DNA from: Planctomycetota bacterium
Lineage (GTDB): Bacteria > Planctomycetota > Phycisphaerae > UBA1845 > UTPLA1
NCBI GenBank assembly: GCA_015654675.1
Contig: JAATGM010000055.1
Span: 142,305-206,304, forward strand
Length of the DNA: 64,000 bases
Reading direction: 5' to 3'
Of this stretch, positions 37,539-46,401 are shown piece after piece (positions within the stretch are counted from its first letter, which is position 1; each line of letters opens with the position of its first letter). The notes under the pieces are model-generated. The model saw only the letters and a list, made by a program, of their open reading frames with translations, had not been told where the DNA came from and searched no databases. A program made the position numbers and the translations under genes.

Positions 37539-39077
37539 TCAATATGAGATATTGGCCCACGGGCTGGTAGAGGCGGCGGCCGTGCCGATGGGGCCGACGT
37601 CGTTGCCGGCTGCGATGCCGCCATAGTTGTTGGTATTGCCGCGGGCCGAATTGCGCATGATCGTGCTGCGGGTTGAAGTAACCTGCAGGCCGAAGTCGTT
37701 GTTCGTGACAGAATTATTATCAATCCGATTTCGATCGCCCGTCGCGCGGATGCCGGCGCCCGATCCGCCGCCGCCGGAGAAGCTGCCGTTCGAGTTGCAA
37801 TGGTTGTTCTCGATGCGGCAGGCGACCGTGGCATTGATTCCGTTGCCCCGGTTGCGAGCGGCGGTGCAGGATTCGACTGAGCACTGATCGATAACGAATA
37901 TTCCATCGAGATCGTTCTCGGAGACGGTGCAGCCGGCGACGCGCGAGCCCTCACCACCGGCGGTGACTTCGATGCCGTTTCCGAGATTGTTGCTGACGGC
38001 GCAGTCGGAGATGTTGCCCGTCCCATCGAGGTGGATGCCGGCCTGGGAATTGGAATTGACCGTGCAGCCCGCGATCTTCATGCTGCCGAAAAAGCTCCAG
38101 ATGCCGCCGCCGCCATTGTTGTTCGTGGTGCAATTCGAGACGGTTCCGCCGTTGATATAGACGCCGATCCAACTGTTGCTGGAGAGCGTGGAATTGGTGA
38201 CGGTGATGTCGTCAAAGCCGTAGACGCCCGCGCCGCCGTTGCCCGAGGCGGTCGAGCCGACCACCGTGCCGCGGCTGCCAAGATCAAAGCCGTTGCTGGT
38301 GTTGATCTCGGAAGAGCAGCCAGTGATGGTGCAGGCGTCGCCGCACCCGATTCCAGGGGCGTTGCCCTTGCCGATGAAGTTATTGCGGGCGACGCAGAAT
38401 TCGACGGCGCTGCCGTTCTGAACGCGGATGCCCGTGCCGTTGTTGGTCTCAGCGGCACAGAAACTGATCGTGGAGACATTGCCGGCCTGAATGCCGCCGC
38501 CACTGTTGAAGAGTGCCGTGCAGCGGGTGACGGTGGAGACGTTCCCGACGGAGATGCCGATGGAACTGTTGCCTTCGGCGACGCAGTCGGCGACGGCGGT
38601 GCAGTAGTTGGCATAAATGCCGATGCCATTGCGATAGGCGCGGATATGGTCAATTTGCGAATTACTGGCGTAGGCGGTGTCGACGGCGATGCCGCCCCAG
38701 TCGGAGATCGAGCCATTAGTGATGCGAATGTTCTTGCGGACGTCGCCGCCGCCGGGATCGGTGACGAAGATGGCCGCCTGCGAGCCTGAGACGCCGATGA
38801 GGGCGAAGCCGTTTAGATCGACGGTGACGTTGTTGGTCGCAATGTGGATGCCGTCCAGGCCGGGCGAACCGGTCAGGTTGCTGACCAGGACATAGGAGCC
38901 GGGCTGTGTGATGTTGAAGGGCAGGGCGACAATGGCCTGCTGGTTGATGGTGGTGCGGTTGGTGGGCTGGACGGCGCCCGGGGGCGGCGTCAGCGGGCCG
39001 GCAAAGGCGGCGGCGGTAAACAAGGATGCGACCAGCGATGCAAAGCTCGGGGCGATGCAATTAAAGCGCGAGGACAT
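37539..39077 (-). CDS. Secreted right-handed parallel beta-helix protein, paralogue of its neighbour
   Basis: 512 aa with a signal peptide ending near AAFA followed by GPLTPPPGAVQPT, which resembles the mature start of the downstream gene (GNLTPPAGPITPT). One helix of repeated short coils follows (DLNGFALIGVSGSQ, SISDWGGIAVDT, GISVGNVSTVTRCTALFNSGGGIQAG), ending with a GGIAAGNDVGPIG cap close to the neighbour's NYDIVAGN cap. AAGGAGGG lies 5 nt before the ATG at 39077, and a good promoter lies upstream. The two paralogues are 141 nt apart in the same direction. The ligand or substrate is unknown. Confidence 0.88.
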   Translation of the reverse strand: MSSRFNCIAPSFASLVASLFTAAAFAGPLTPPPGAVQPTNRTTINQQAIVALPFNITQPGSYVLVSNLTGSPGLDGIHIATNNVTVDLNGFALIGVSGSQAAIFVTDPGGGDVRKNIRITNGSISDWGGIAVDTAYASNSQIDHIRAYRNGIGIYANYCTAVADCVAEGNSSIGISVGNVSTVTRCTALFNSGGGIQAGNVSTISFCAAETNNGTGIRVQNGSAVEFCVARNNFIGKGNAPGIGCGDACTITGCSSEINTSNGFDLGSRGTVVGSTASGNGGAGVYGFDDITVTNSTLSSNSWIGVYINGGTVSNCTTNNNGGGGIWSFFGSMKIAGCTVNSNSQAGIHLDGTGNISDCAVSNNLGNGIEVTAGGEGSRVAGCTVSENDLDGIFVIDQCSVESCTAARNRGNGINATVACRIENNHCNSNGSFSGGGGSGAGIRATGDRNRIDNNSVTNNDFGLQVTSTRSTIMRNSARGNTNNYGGIAAGNDVGPIGTAAASTSPWANISY

Positions 39078-39150
39078 GAAATCCCTCCTTCCAGATGACC
39101 TGAATTGAAAGCTGATGGCGGCGCGATCCCGAAGCGCCGTTACTCTCTGT

Positions 39151-39180
39151 AGCATAAAGAATTACGCACCGTCGTGTCAA
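39151..39180 (-). promoter_or_regulatory. Promoter of the 39077 beta-helix gene
   Basis: Minus strand: perfect TTGACA (39175-39180), 18-nt spacer, TATGCT (39151-39156). Transcription would start near 39144, giving a leader of about 67 nt that ends in the AAGGAGGG site. Confidence 0.6.
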
Positions 39181-39858
39181 CGCTGAAGGCACCCCATTGA
39201 ATGCCTGGTTTCCTGATAAGTCCATATGCGCCAAGGCGTAGTAAGAAGGGCCGCCGAATTTGAGACCCGCGCGGCACGATGAGGTTTGCGGATTTTGGTG
39301 CCAATTTTCCGGCAGGGCCGTGGCGGGCGATGAGCCGGCACGGATTGAGATTCCTAAGACGAGTGAGATTCGGGGCGGACCGGTTCGTGCGGCCTGGGTG
39401 CGGTGAGACGCGGATGCGAGGCCGGGTGAGATTCGTGAGATTTCTGAGACGACCGGCGTTCCTGGCTTGCAAACGCGGCTTGACGCGTGAGATTGATGAG
39501 ATTTGGGGCGGCACATATTCGAGTGGCGGTTGCGACGAATGAGACGCGCGCGGCGTGCGACATATCGAAGTCCCAAGATTCCAAGTTTCGGCCGGCGCAG
39601 AAACCGAGCGGGTCCCGATCGGGTCGAGATTGCGCGAAGTCCGCGTTGATCGCCCCCCTGTGCAACATTAATGGGCGATGTTTGGTTAGAGTTTTATGCC
39701 CATCGCGGCAAGAGTCAAGGCAGAAAATGTTTGGTGGGAGAGTCCTGGTTTGGAGACGTCGGGCCAGCGCGCGGGGCAACACGAAGTACACGGGCAAACA
39801 AGTTTGCCTATGGCGCCCTTCTTTGGCCACGTACCGCGTTGCTCGGGGAGTCGACTGG
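39181..39858. other. Non-coding region with degenerate repeats
   Basis: No frame here has a ribosome binding site together with a plausible product. Part of it (39346-39503) carries degenerate 9-bp repeats. The rest is featureless to me; it may be decayed sequence. Confidence 0.5.
39346..39503. repeat. Degenerate 9-bp TGAGATTCG-type repeats
   Basis: TGAGATT occurs at 39346, 39364, 39427, 39436, 39488 and 39497, and TGAGAC at 39404 and 39445. Neighbouring copies are 9 or 18 nt apart: 39427, 39436 and 39445 form three contiguous nonamers, 39488 and 39497 two. On the minus strand the unit reads as AATCTCACG. Confidence 0.55.
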
Positions 39859-40638
39859 TTACTTTTGGGGTAGTCCGATGTGGAGGACGGGGACTTTTCG
39901 GCGTTCGCGGGTTAGCGTAATTCCATAACGCTTTTCGATGTCCTGGCGGAGTTTTTCGAAGTCGGGTTCGACTTTCCAGGTGACGTTGAAGCAGCCGGGC
40001 AGGTTGAGTTCGTCGATGATGATTTGCTTCGTTCCTTGTCCGAGCGATTCGAGGAATTGACTGGTCGTGACACTCTGGGCTTCGAATTCCGTGGCCTTGT
40101 TTCTGGGGATCACATGCATGTGGCCGGCACCCGGGGGCAATTGCAAATTTGTTCCGCGGGCCACCCAGACATCGCGCTCCGGCGATTCTTCGCGGGCTTC
40201 GAGGCCGGCGGCCTGGGCGAAGGACTGGAAGAAGAGCCGGGGCGAGGCCTCGGCGGGCGGGTCGGGATGGTGGAAGAACTGGACTTCGAAGATGTCGTTG
40301 GGGGCGGCCGGGTCCCACTCGATGCGGTCGTGGCTGAAGTAGGCGAGGGTTTCCATGATTTCACGGGCATGGTTGGCGGGAAAATCGACGTAAATCAGAT
40401 CCTTGTCGATACTCATTCCGTCGTTTGTTCGGCGTTGCGGCTTGTCCGCGCGCATGACGCAGCAGTAGAGCTTCAGGCCTTTTTTTCCCCATAAGGCGTG
40501 ACGCAACTCAGTCGCGGGGTCTGTGGGTGCATGAGGCGGCGGCGGGTCTTCGACCGCGAGGGCCTTGATGGAAAAGATGATCGTCAGGGCGAGCGCGGCG
40601 GCGAGGATCAGGTTGCGCGGGTGTGCGTGACCCGACAT
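39859..40638 (-). CDS. Secreted protein of TIGR03435-like type, function unknown
   Basis: 259 aa with an N-terminal hydrophobic signal segment (residues 8-28). The rest follows the plan of the TIGR03435 family known from Acidobacteria and Planctomycetes: a short central segment (IMETLAYFSHDRIEWD, FDI-like block), an RLFFQSFAQAAGLEAREE helix and the C-terminal stretch TKQIIIDELNLPGCFNVTWKV, then a helix and PVLHIG. Family function is unknown. GGAG lies 8 nt before the ATG at 40638; the longer frame to 40686 was rejected. Confidence 0.72.
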   Translation of the reverse strand: MSGHAHPRNLILAAALALTIIFSIKALAVEDPPPPHAPTDPATELRHALWGKKGLKLYCCVMRADKPQRRTNDGMSIDKDLIYVDFPANHAREIMETLAYFSHDRIEWDPAAPNDIFEVQFFHHPDPPAEASPRLFFQSFAQAAGLEAREESPERDVWVARGTNLQLPPGAGHMHVIPRNKATEFEAQSVTTSQFLESLGQGTKQIIIDELNLPGCFNVTWKVEPDFEKLRQDIEKRYGITLTRERRKVPVLHIGLPQK

Positions 40639-40684
40639 GAGTGGTGCTCCTGTTCGTGAATTGGGCCTGGAAAAAGCAATTTGC

Positions 40685-40713
40685 ATTATCCCTCGGAAAT
40701 TGAGGGCTTACAA
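40685..40713 (-). promoter_or_regulatory. Candidate promoter of the TIGR03435-like gene
   Basis: Minus strand: TTGTAA (40708-40713), 17-nt spacer, GATAAT (40685-40690). The predicted transcript starts about 40 nt before the ATG at 40638. Confidence 0.45.
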
Positions 40714-40753
40714 ATATCGCGGGGCAATTGGCGAGCTCGCTGTCCTCGTTTGA

Positions 40754-41275
40754 TCACGGTTGATGCGCGGGTGTTGGGACGGGCTCCGCTGTGAGTATTT
40801 CGGAGTTGCCGTCGGGTTGGGTGGTTGGTTGGCGGGGCTTCGGGGTCGTGGTGCTCAATTTGTGTTGTCGTTTTCGATCGGGATGCGTTGTTGGTCGTGC
40901 TGACGGCATTCCGTAGCTGACTTGGCCGAGCGGCACGCAGGCAGTAGTGCTGGTGAGAACGATGCCGAAGAGACCGGCGATGGCGGCGACCATTCGTTGC
41001 AATGCTTGCTGGGCGCGGCGGAGCGCGGCCGGGCAGTTTTGCGTGAGGATGGTTCCGTCGTGTCGCTGGAAGTAACGGACGCAGAGCTTGCCTTCTTTTT
41101 CTTTCAGAAGTTGCTCGGCCTGGGGGCGGGAAAGTTCGGAGAGGTTATAGACGTTGAGCCTGCACTGCGGGCAGTGGCGGACGCGGTCGTCGCCGGCCAT
41201 GGCGTTCCAGTCGGCGGTACAGGGGGAGGCGATGGTTAGGTTGTCGAGATTGAGGTGGTTGAGATTGACGGTCAT
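40754..41275 (-). CDS. Small Cys-motif protein with one membrane segment, unknown function
   Basis: 173 aa. The N-terminal half has IASPCTADWNAM, then RHCPQCRLNVYNLSELS (a CxxC pair that looks like a zinc-ribbon half), KLCVRYFQRHDGTILTQNCP. This cysteine pattern occurs in conserved hypothetical proteins of Planctomycetes, Acidobacteria and Bacteroidetes. A hydrophobic segment (about 93-113, MVAAIAGLFGIVLTSTTAC) and a Pro/Thr-rich tail follow. GGAGG lies 5 nt before the start. The N-terminal half would be cytoplasmic if the segment spans the membrane. No function can be named. Confidence 0.78.
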   Translation of the reverse strand: MTVNLNHLNLDNLTIASPCTADWNAMAGDDRVRHCPQCRLNVYNLSELSRPQAEQLLKEKEGKLCVRYFQRHDGTILTQNCPAALRRAQQALQRMVAAIAGLFGIVLTSTTACVPLGQVSYGMPSARPTTHPDRKRQHKLSTTTPKPRQPTTQPDGNSEILTAEPVPTPAHQP

Positions 41276-41409
41276 GTGTGCCTCCGTGCGGATGGACTTG
41301 AGTTGATGGAATCATATCGTCGCGGGCCGAGCACCGTAACGGAACTGGAAGAGTCGAGTGCGGTGTTCGCAGGCGACTGCAGAGCGGCTAGAGTTCGCGG
41401 GAATTGACC

Positions 41410-42066
41410 ATGGGCATGCACATCGGACTGATCGCCGGCAGGATTCCCGTTGCTCGGCTTCGCGAGGCGATGCTGCAGGCGTGGCCGGAGCTTGAAGTCG
41501 TCGCGTCACAGGAGCGGTTTGCCGACGTCGGGGCCATGTCGGCATGGATGGATTCGCAGCAGCGCGGCGTTCCGGCGGGCGGCTCGTCGGTGTCGCGCGT
41601 CGAAGTCTATGGCTTCTGGCAAGATGGTGCGTGGGGGGGCCTTCTAGACCCGACGTATGTCCTGCCGAGCGATGCGGCAGGTCTTTACTCACTGAGCGCG
41701 GAGATCGGGACGGTGGTCTCGCTGGTGGTGGAGACTGTCACGGGGTGTGCGTATTTCACATGTTTTGAGGCCGGGCGATTGAGGCGGATGATCAATTATT
41801 CCGACGGCGAGGTAACGACGCAGGGCGATCCTCTGCCGGAAGAAGCCGGGATCGACCTGTCAGAATTCTATATGGACGAAGCGGGCGCGCTTTGTAGGGC
41901 GTTTGGGCTTTCAACGCTGGAGGCAACACCGAAGTCGCATTCGTTTGAGGCGATCGGCGTGATCGATCACACAGATTACAGCGATGTTCGCGCGGAGCTC
42001 GCAAACCGAGCGCGTGACAACGAGGCCGATTTGCCACGGACGAAGGCGTGGTGGAAATTCTGGTGA
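41410..42066 (+). CDS. Hypothetical protein, 218 aa
   Basis: A soluble, acidic protein without signal peptide or membrane segment; I do not recognise it. It has a ferredoxin-like opening (MHIGLIAGRIPVARLREAML), an aspartate-rich middle and a C-terminus ending KAWWKFW. The tone (small, cytoplasmic, single copy among unrelated small genes) is that of an immunity or SUKH/Imm-like protein, but this is a guess. The start is ATG 41410 or 41416; the ribosome binding site is weak. Confidence 0.6.
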   Translation: MGMHIGLIAGRIPVARLREAMLQAWPELEVVASQERFADVGAMSAWMDSQQRGVPAGGSSVSRVEVYGFWQDGAWGGLLDPTYVLPSDAAGLYSLSAEIGTVVSLVVETVTGCAYFTCFEAGRLRRMINYSDGEVTTQGDPLPEEAGIDLSEFYMDEAGALCRAFGLSTLEATPKSHSFEAIGVIDHTDYSDVRAELANRARDNEADLPRTKAWWKFW

Positions 42067-42099
42067 ACTACATCGCAATCGTTTGCATTCGACGGGAAG

Positions 42100-42858
42100 T
42101 TGGAGGGCGCACGCCTGACTGATCTCTCGAAGGACATTTACAGCCCAGAATTCGTTAAGAAGCTTTTTGACGAGATGGCCCAGACATATGGGGTCGTCAA
42201 TCTTATCTCATCATTTGGCTTCTGCATTCGCTGGCGACGGCAATGCGTCGAGCAGGTTCCAATCGGCCCACAAGATGTCGCCTTCGATCTGATGTCCGGA
42301 ATGGGAGAATTGTGGCCCGAATTGGCGGCCAAAGTCGGCGAGAACGGGCGGCTCTATGCCGTCGATATTTCGCCCGTCATGTGCGATCGGTCACGCATGA
42401 CCGCAAATCGTCTGCGGGGCACCACGGTTGAGCTGCGCCAAGAGGATGTATTGCGCAACTCGATCCCGGATGAATCGGCAGACGTTGTCGTATCTTCATT
42501 CGGACTCAAGACGTTCAGCAGCGCGCAACTCGGCCAACTGGCCCGAGAAGTTGCGCGGATCTTAAGGCCCGGTGGCAGGCTGTCATTCCTCGAAATCTCT
42601 GTCCCGCCGGCGGCGCTGCTGCGCTGGCCCTTTATGTTCTATCTCGATTACGTAGTTCCGGTGATTGGGCGGGTGCTGCTGGGGAATCCGGATAACTACC
42701 GCCTCCTGGGTATTTACACGGCGGCTCATCGGAATTGCGAAGAGTTTGAAAAACATTGCACTGCCGCAGGCCTGCGCGTCCGATCAACGAAGTTCTTTTT
42801 CGGCTGCGCCACTGGCGTACTTGGGGAGAAGCCAGACAATCCCAGAGGGGTCGCGTAG
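42100..42858 (+). CDS. Class I SAM-dependent methyltransferase, UbiE/MenG-like
   Basis: About 250 aa. DIYSPEFVKKLFDEMAQTYGVVN opens the domain, AFDLMSGMGELWPELA is the SAM-binding glycine-rich loop (with SGMGE in place of GCGTG), YAVDISPVM holds the acidic ribose-binding residue, and LAREVARILRPGGRLSFLE is the post-motif III helix. It resembles quinone or small-molecule C-methyltransferases; the substrate is unknown. The start is uncertain: the frame opens with TTG at 42100, which has no usable ribosome binding site, while GGAGGG (42102-42107) lies 7 nt before an in-frame CTG at 42115 that would give a typical N-terminus. Confidence 0.82.
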   Translation: MEGARLTDLSKDIYSPEFVKKLFDEMAQTYGVVNLISSFGFCIRWRRQCVEQVPIGPQDVAFDLMSGMGELWPELAAKVGENGRLYAVDISPVMCDRSRMTANRLRGTTVELRQEDVLRNSIPDESADVVVSSFGLKTFSSAQLGQLAREVARILRPGGRLSFLEISVPPAALLRWPFMFYLDYVVPVIGRVLLGNPDNYRLLGIYTAAHRNCEEFEKHCTAAGLRVRSTKFFFGCATGVLGEKPDNPRGVA

Positions 42859-42948
42859 CACGAATCGAACACATAGTCCAGGTCGAGCCGATGAGTCCGT
42901 ACGAGATCGATTACGGCTACGGGGTACACGATACTGCGGTGTCGCGCC

Positions 42949-43314
42949 CTAGGCCTCGACAATGGCTTCGAAGCCGCCGACGCACATGCGCTTCATGTCG
43001 AAGGGCATTTTTTTCATGGTGTTCATCACTGCCGACAGGCGCGGGTCGGCCATGACTCGGGCGTTGACGCTGTCGCGGTGCTTGCGGGATTTGTAGACGA
43101 TGAAGGAGAAGATGACGGTTTCCCCGGGTTTGAGCTTCATGGCTTTCGGGAAGGGCAAACCCCACTTGGGCGTGAGATCCTCGCCGACGCACTCGAAGTA
43201 GTGCAGAGCGCCGTGGTCGTGCCATACTTTTGCGCCGACCTTTGCCATTTTGCGATAGGCGGCGAGGTTTTTCTTGGGGATGGGGAGGAGGTATCCATCG
43301 ACGTAGGTTGCCAT
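42949..43314 (-). CDS. DUF1428-family protein
   Basis: 121 aa, a small ferredoxin-fold protein. The opening YVDGYLLPIPKKNLAAYRKMAK, then WHDHGALHYFECVGEDL, ETVIFSFIVYKSRKHRD and MPFDMKRMCVGGFEAIVE match the DUF1428 family (YbaA-like), distantly related to antibiotic-biosynthesis-monooxygenase-type dimers. Function unknown. GGAG lies 7 nt before the ATG. Confidence 0.9.
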   Translation of the reverse strand: MATYVDGYLLPIPKKNLAAYRKMAKVGAKVWHDHGALHYFECVGEDLTPKWGLPFPKAMKLKPGETVIFSFIVYKSRKHRDSVNARVMADPRLSAVMNTMKKMPFDMKRMCVGGFEAIVEA

Positions 43315-43417
43315 GTGAATGCTCCAGGGTTGATCGTGTTTCGTGAGCCGGGATCATAGCGGAAGCTGGTTTGAAGGTCGCGGTTTTTGAATCGCGATTT
43401 GGCGAGGGCGGCGGAAA

Positions 43418-43714
43418 TCAGCCGCCGGCGATGGCTCCGACGACGTGAAACGGTTCGGCGCCGTTGGCGACGGCTTCGGGAAGCGGCGTGTCGGGCGGGT
43501 CGAGCGAGAGGTCTTTCTGGCAGGCGAAGAAGCGGATGAAAGGGCGGCGCTTCAGGGTGCCGTGGTCGCGAATCGTTCCCCTGAGCATGGGGAAGCGGGC
43601 TTCGAGGGCGTCGAGAACGGAACGTTGCGTGGCCGGCGTGGCTACCTCGAGATCGACGTCGCCATCGAGGCGAGCGAGAGTACGGAGATGGAAGGGGAGG
43701 ATGACTCGGATCAT
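43418..43714 (-). CDS. MoaD/ThiS-family ubiquitin-like protein
   Basis: 98 aa with a beta-grasp-like sequence ending in a C-terminal Gly-Gly (VGAIAGG), the feature by which MoaD and ThiS carry a thiocarboxylate for molybdopterin or thiazole synthesis. Other signs are [19 protein letters not shown] and [16 protein letters not shown]. It is unusually long for ThiS and has an insert ([14 protein letters not shown]). No moaE, thiG or E1-like gene is adjacent, so its sulfur-transfer partner is not identified. Confidence 0.78.
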   Translation of the reverse strand: MIRVILPFHLRTLARLDGDVDLEVATPATQRSVLDALEARFPMLRGTIRDHGTLKRRPFIRFFACQKDLSLDPPDTPLPEAVANGAEPFHVVGAIAGG

Positions 43715-43781
43715 GGGAATCTCATTTGTTCGCTACGGGCCATTGAATTGTAGCCCGCGCTGTATCGGCTAAGTTATTCAC

Positions 43782-44603
43782 ATGCGATTTTGGCGGCTCA
43801 CTTATCCTGACTATCAGAGCGATTACCGACATACCTTCATCAATGGTTCGTTGGAACATCCGTTTGGTCTGCCGGGCATTGAATGCAGCGAATGCGATGC
43901 GACCTGGGGCGGTTCACGCATACTTCCATTTGCGCTGCCAGCGCCGTTGCGCGCCATTGAAACTCTTCGCGAGCGATGGCCGGTTTCGTTGAAAGAGCAT
44001 GTCGCGCTCCAACAGAAGGTGCACCACGAATTTGCTCGCGAAGGAATTACGCTTCCCCGCTTGCGCCCTGGAGACGACTTTCAGCCCTGCTACCTTGATG
44101 TTCCGTCTCGTCCCCGATTCGACTTCCTCTGGGCTTCGCTGGGAAGCGTGGTTGTTTCTGAACGAGCGAAAACCATGCTTGAGTCACTGGGTACTCCTGA
44201 GATTACGTTTTGCCCGGTTACGCTCCGAAGCATTGGGAGCATGGAGCCGCACCTCCCGGAGCCGATTCCATCCATAGGAGAGCCCGAGGACATGTACTCG
44301 GAGACTCCACGTCTTGAGCGAACCGACGAATTGAGTCCGTACTATGAATTGCTCATTCATGCGGAATCCGGACGTCCCCCCGGAACCGATCCGGCGTTAA
44401 TCTGTGAAGGCTGCAGTCGAGAATGGTTTAACCCAGAGCAGAGGAAACTGGTGATGTTGCCGTCAATGTGGCGCGGTGCACCCATTTTTTTTCTCGCTAC
44501 GTCGCTGCAAATCATCGTCACGGACGAGTTCAAACAATGCCTCGAAGGCCAGACACTTACAAACGTCGAGTTTGAGCCGTGCCCGTCGCATGAATCGAGT
44601 TGA
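43782..44603 (+). CDS. Double-CxxC protein, SitI/Gmx_para_CXXCG-like immunity protein
   Basis: 273 aa. Two CxxC pairs (ECSECD near residue 30 and ICEGCS near 210) sit in similar contexts, each followed by an aromatic residue, as in the Myxococcus paralogous double-CXXCG family, several members of which act as immunity proteins against Sit outer-membrane-exchange toxins. The N-terminal MRFWRLTYPDY also fits that family. It probably binds zinc. No toxin gene is adjacent here, so an immunity role would be as an orphan. No signal peptide is seen. Confidence 0.72.
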   Translation: MRFWRLTYPDYQSDYRHTFINGSLEHPFGLPGIECSECDATWGGSRILPFALPAPLRAIETLRERWPVSLKEHVALQQKVHHEFAREGITLPRLRPGDDFQPCYLDVPSRPRFDFLWASLGSVVVSERAKTMLESLGTPEITFCPVTLRSIGSMEPHLPEPIPSIGEPEDMYSETPRLERTDELSPYYELLIHAESGRPPGTDPALICEGCSREWFNPEQRKLVMLPSMWRGAPIFFLATSLQIIVTDEFKQCLEGQTLTNVEFEPCPSHESS

Positions 44604-44614
44604 GTTTCGGTTCG

Positions 44615-45802
44615 TCAACCTAGCGTCTGCACTTCGACTGAATAGACTGGTGGGAGGTCTCGGACTATGGGGGCCCACGAGTCGCCGCCGTCGGGGGAGC
44701 AGTAGACCTGGCCGCCGGTTGTGCCGAAGTAGATGCCGCATTTGTCGAGCTGGTCGACCGCCATCGCTTCGCGGAGGACGTTGACGTAGCAGTCCTTCTG
44801 CGGGAGGCCGTTGGTCAGTGCTTCCCACTCGTTGCCGCCGGTCTTGCTGCGATAGACGCGGAGCTGGCCGTCGAGCGGGTAGTGCTCGGAGTCGCTCTTG
44901 ATCGGCACGACGAAGACCGTCTCGGGTTCGTGGGCATGGACGTCGATCGGGAAGCCGAAGTCGGTGGGCAGATTGCCGCTGACTTTTTTCCAGGTGTCGC
45001 CGGCGTCGTCGCTGCGGCAGACGTGCCAGTGCAGTTGCATGAAGAGCGTGTTGGGGCGGGCGGCGTTCAGGGCGATGCGGTGGACGCAGAAGCCGACCTC
45101 GGGGGCCTGCTCGGGGAGATACTTCGACGCGAGGCCGCGGTTTTTGGGGGCCCAGGTTTGGCCGCCATCATCGCTGCGGAAGACGCCGGCCGCTGAGATT
45201 GCGCCGAAGATGCGGTTGGTGTTCTTCGGATCGAGCACGATGGTGTGCAGGCCCATGCCGCCGGCGCCGGGCTGCCACTTGGGGCCGGTGCCATGTCCGC
45301 GCAGTCCGGGCAACTCGTGCCACGACTTTCCGCCGTCGGTGGTGCGGAAGATGGCTGCGTCCTCGACGCCAGCGTAGACGGTGTCGGGATCGTGCAGCGA
45401 TGGTTCGAGGTGCCAGACGCGCTTGAACTCCCACGGGTGCTGGGTGCCGTCGTACCATTGGTGGGTGGTGAGCGGTTTGCCGGCCGGGCCGTCGGTGTCG
45501 TAGGCGAACTTGTTGCTTTCGCCCATCGGCATGCCGTCGGGCGTGGTGGTGGGCTGGCCGGCGGGGGTGCCGGGCTGGTGCCAGGTTTTTCCGCCGTCGT
45601 CGGAGCGCTGAATGATCTGGCCGAACCAGCCGCTGGTTTGCGAGACAAAGATGCGATTGGGGTCGGCGGGCGAGCCCTTGGCGTGGTAGATCTCCCAGCC
45701 GGCGAAGTGCGGGCCGGCGACGTCCCACTTCTGGCGCTTGGCGTCGGAGGTCAGGACGAATGCGCCTTTTTTTGTTCCAACGAGTACGCGGACCTGGCTC
45801 AT
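44615..45802 (-). CDS. BNR/Asp-box repeat protein (sialidase-like, VPS10-type propeller)
   Basis: 395 aa. Six Asp-box motifs ([45 protein letters not shown]) recur at propeller spacing. The start [26 protein letters not shown] matches a widespread group of cytoplasmic or secreted exo-alpha-sialidase-like proteins of unknown function. There is no signal peptide. Catalytic sialidase residues are not evident, so enzymatic activity is doubtful. GAGGAGC lies 6 nt before the ATG at 45802. Confidence 0.88.
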   Translation of the reverse strand: MSQVRVLVGTKKGAFVLTSDAKRQKWDVAGPHFAGWEIYHAKGSPADPNRIFVSQTSGWFGQIIQRSDDGGKTWHQPGTPAGQPTTTPDGMPMGESNKFAYDTDGPAGKPLTTHQWYDGTQHPWEFKRVWHLEPSLHDPDTVYAGVEDAAIFRTTDGGKSWHELPGLRGHGTGPKWQPGAGGMGLHTIVLDPKNTNRIFGAISAAGVFRSDDGGQTWAPKNRGLASKYLPEQAPEVGFCVHRIALNAARPNTLFMQLHWHVCRSDDAGDTWKKVSGNLPTDFGFPIDVHAHEPETVFVVPIKSDSEHYPLDGQLRVYRSKTGGNEWEALTNGLPQKDCYVNVLREAMAVDQLDKCGIYFGTTGGQVYCSPDGGDSWAPIVRDLPPVYSVEVQTLG

Positions 45803-45921
45803 GTAAAGCTCCTCTTGGATGACGACCGCAAGGGTCATCGTACCAGCCGGGGCGCGGGGCATTCAATTGCCTCGTCTCGGCGGATGGATCGACTCAGTCG
45901 GTTGGGGGTACGGCGATTTCG

Positions 45922-46401
45922 CTATTCCAGGACGATCATGGGTCGTGCGGATCCGGTGGCTTTGGGCAGGGGCAGGAAGCGGCCAATGGCAAAGCGGCCC
46001 GGGCCCGCGATGAGGATCGGGGCCAGCAGGCCGATGAGGGCGAGGTTGTATTCGAAGCCGGCCGTGGCGAGTGTGCTCTCCGGGCCCTGGCCCATGAAGA
46101 AGCCGTTCTTGCCGTGCACCATTTTGATGGCGCCGATCATGATGACGATGAGCGACGCGGCGGAGAAGCGCGTCAGGAAGCCGAAGATCAATCCGAGTCC
46201 GCCGAAAAATTCGCCAATCGTCACGGGATAACCAATCGGTCCCATGAACTTGACCATGTTGCTGATGCCGGGGCCGCCCCAGGCGCCGAAGAGCTTCTGC
46301 GCGCCGTGGGCGGCGAAGATGATTCCGACGATGAGGCGAACGATCAGCAGGGCGACGTCGACCGCGGTGCGATCGGCTTGTCGGACTTGGATGTCGGTCA
46401 T
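45922..46401 (-). CDS. DoxX-family membrane protein
   Basis: 159 aa with four membrane segments and the DoxX signature: LLIVRLIVGIIFAAHGAQKLFGAWGG, then FFGGLGLIFGFLTRFSAASLIVIM and LALIGLLAPILIAGPGRFAIG. The family is linked to quinone or thiosulfate chemistry and redox stress in a few cases and is otherwise unknown. AAGGAGCGG precedes the ATG, whose last bases overlap the upstream AHSA1 gene stop (ATGA), so it ends the ArsR operon. Confidence 0.93.
   Translation of the reverse strand: MTDIQVRQADRTAVDVALLIVRLIVGIIFAAHGAQKLFGAWGGPGISNMVKFMGPIGYPVTIGEFFGGLGLIFGFLTRFSAASLIVIMIGAIKMVHGKNGFFMGQGPESTLATAGFEYNLALIGLLAPILIAGPGRFAIGRFLPLPKATGSARPMIVLE

Noticed and set aside
35247-39077. CRISPR-like spacing of repeats
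   Set aside because: The repeats are degenerate, codon-phased and belong to beta-helix coils; there are no identical direct repeats with unique spacers.
39061-39576. Minus-strand open frames upstream of the beta-helix gene
   Set aside because: They arise from the 9-bp repeats (NLT-type tripeptides) and include the promoter of the real gene; no ribosome binding site.
45245-46231. Plus-strand open frame (328 aa) opposite the BNR and DoxX genes
   Set aside because: Spans two unrelated minus-strand genes with strong motifs; composition typical of an antisense shadow.
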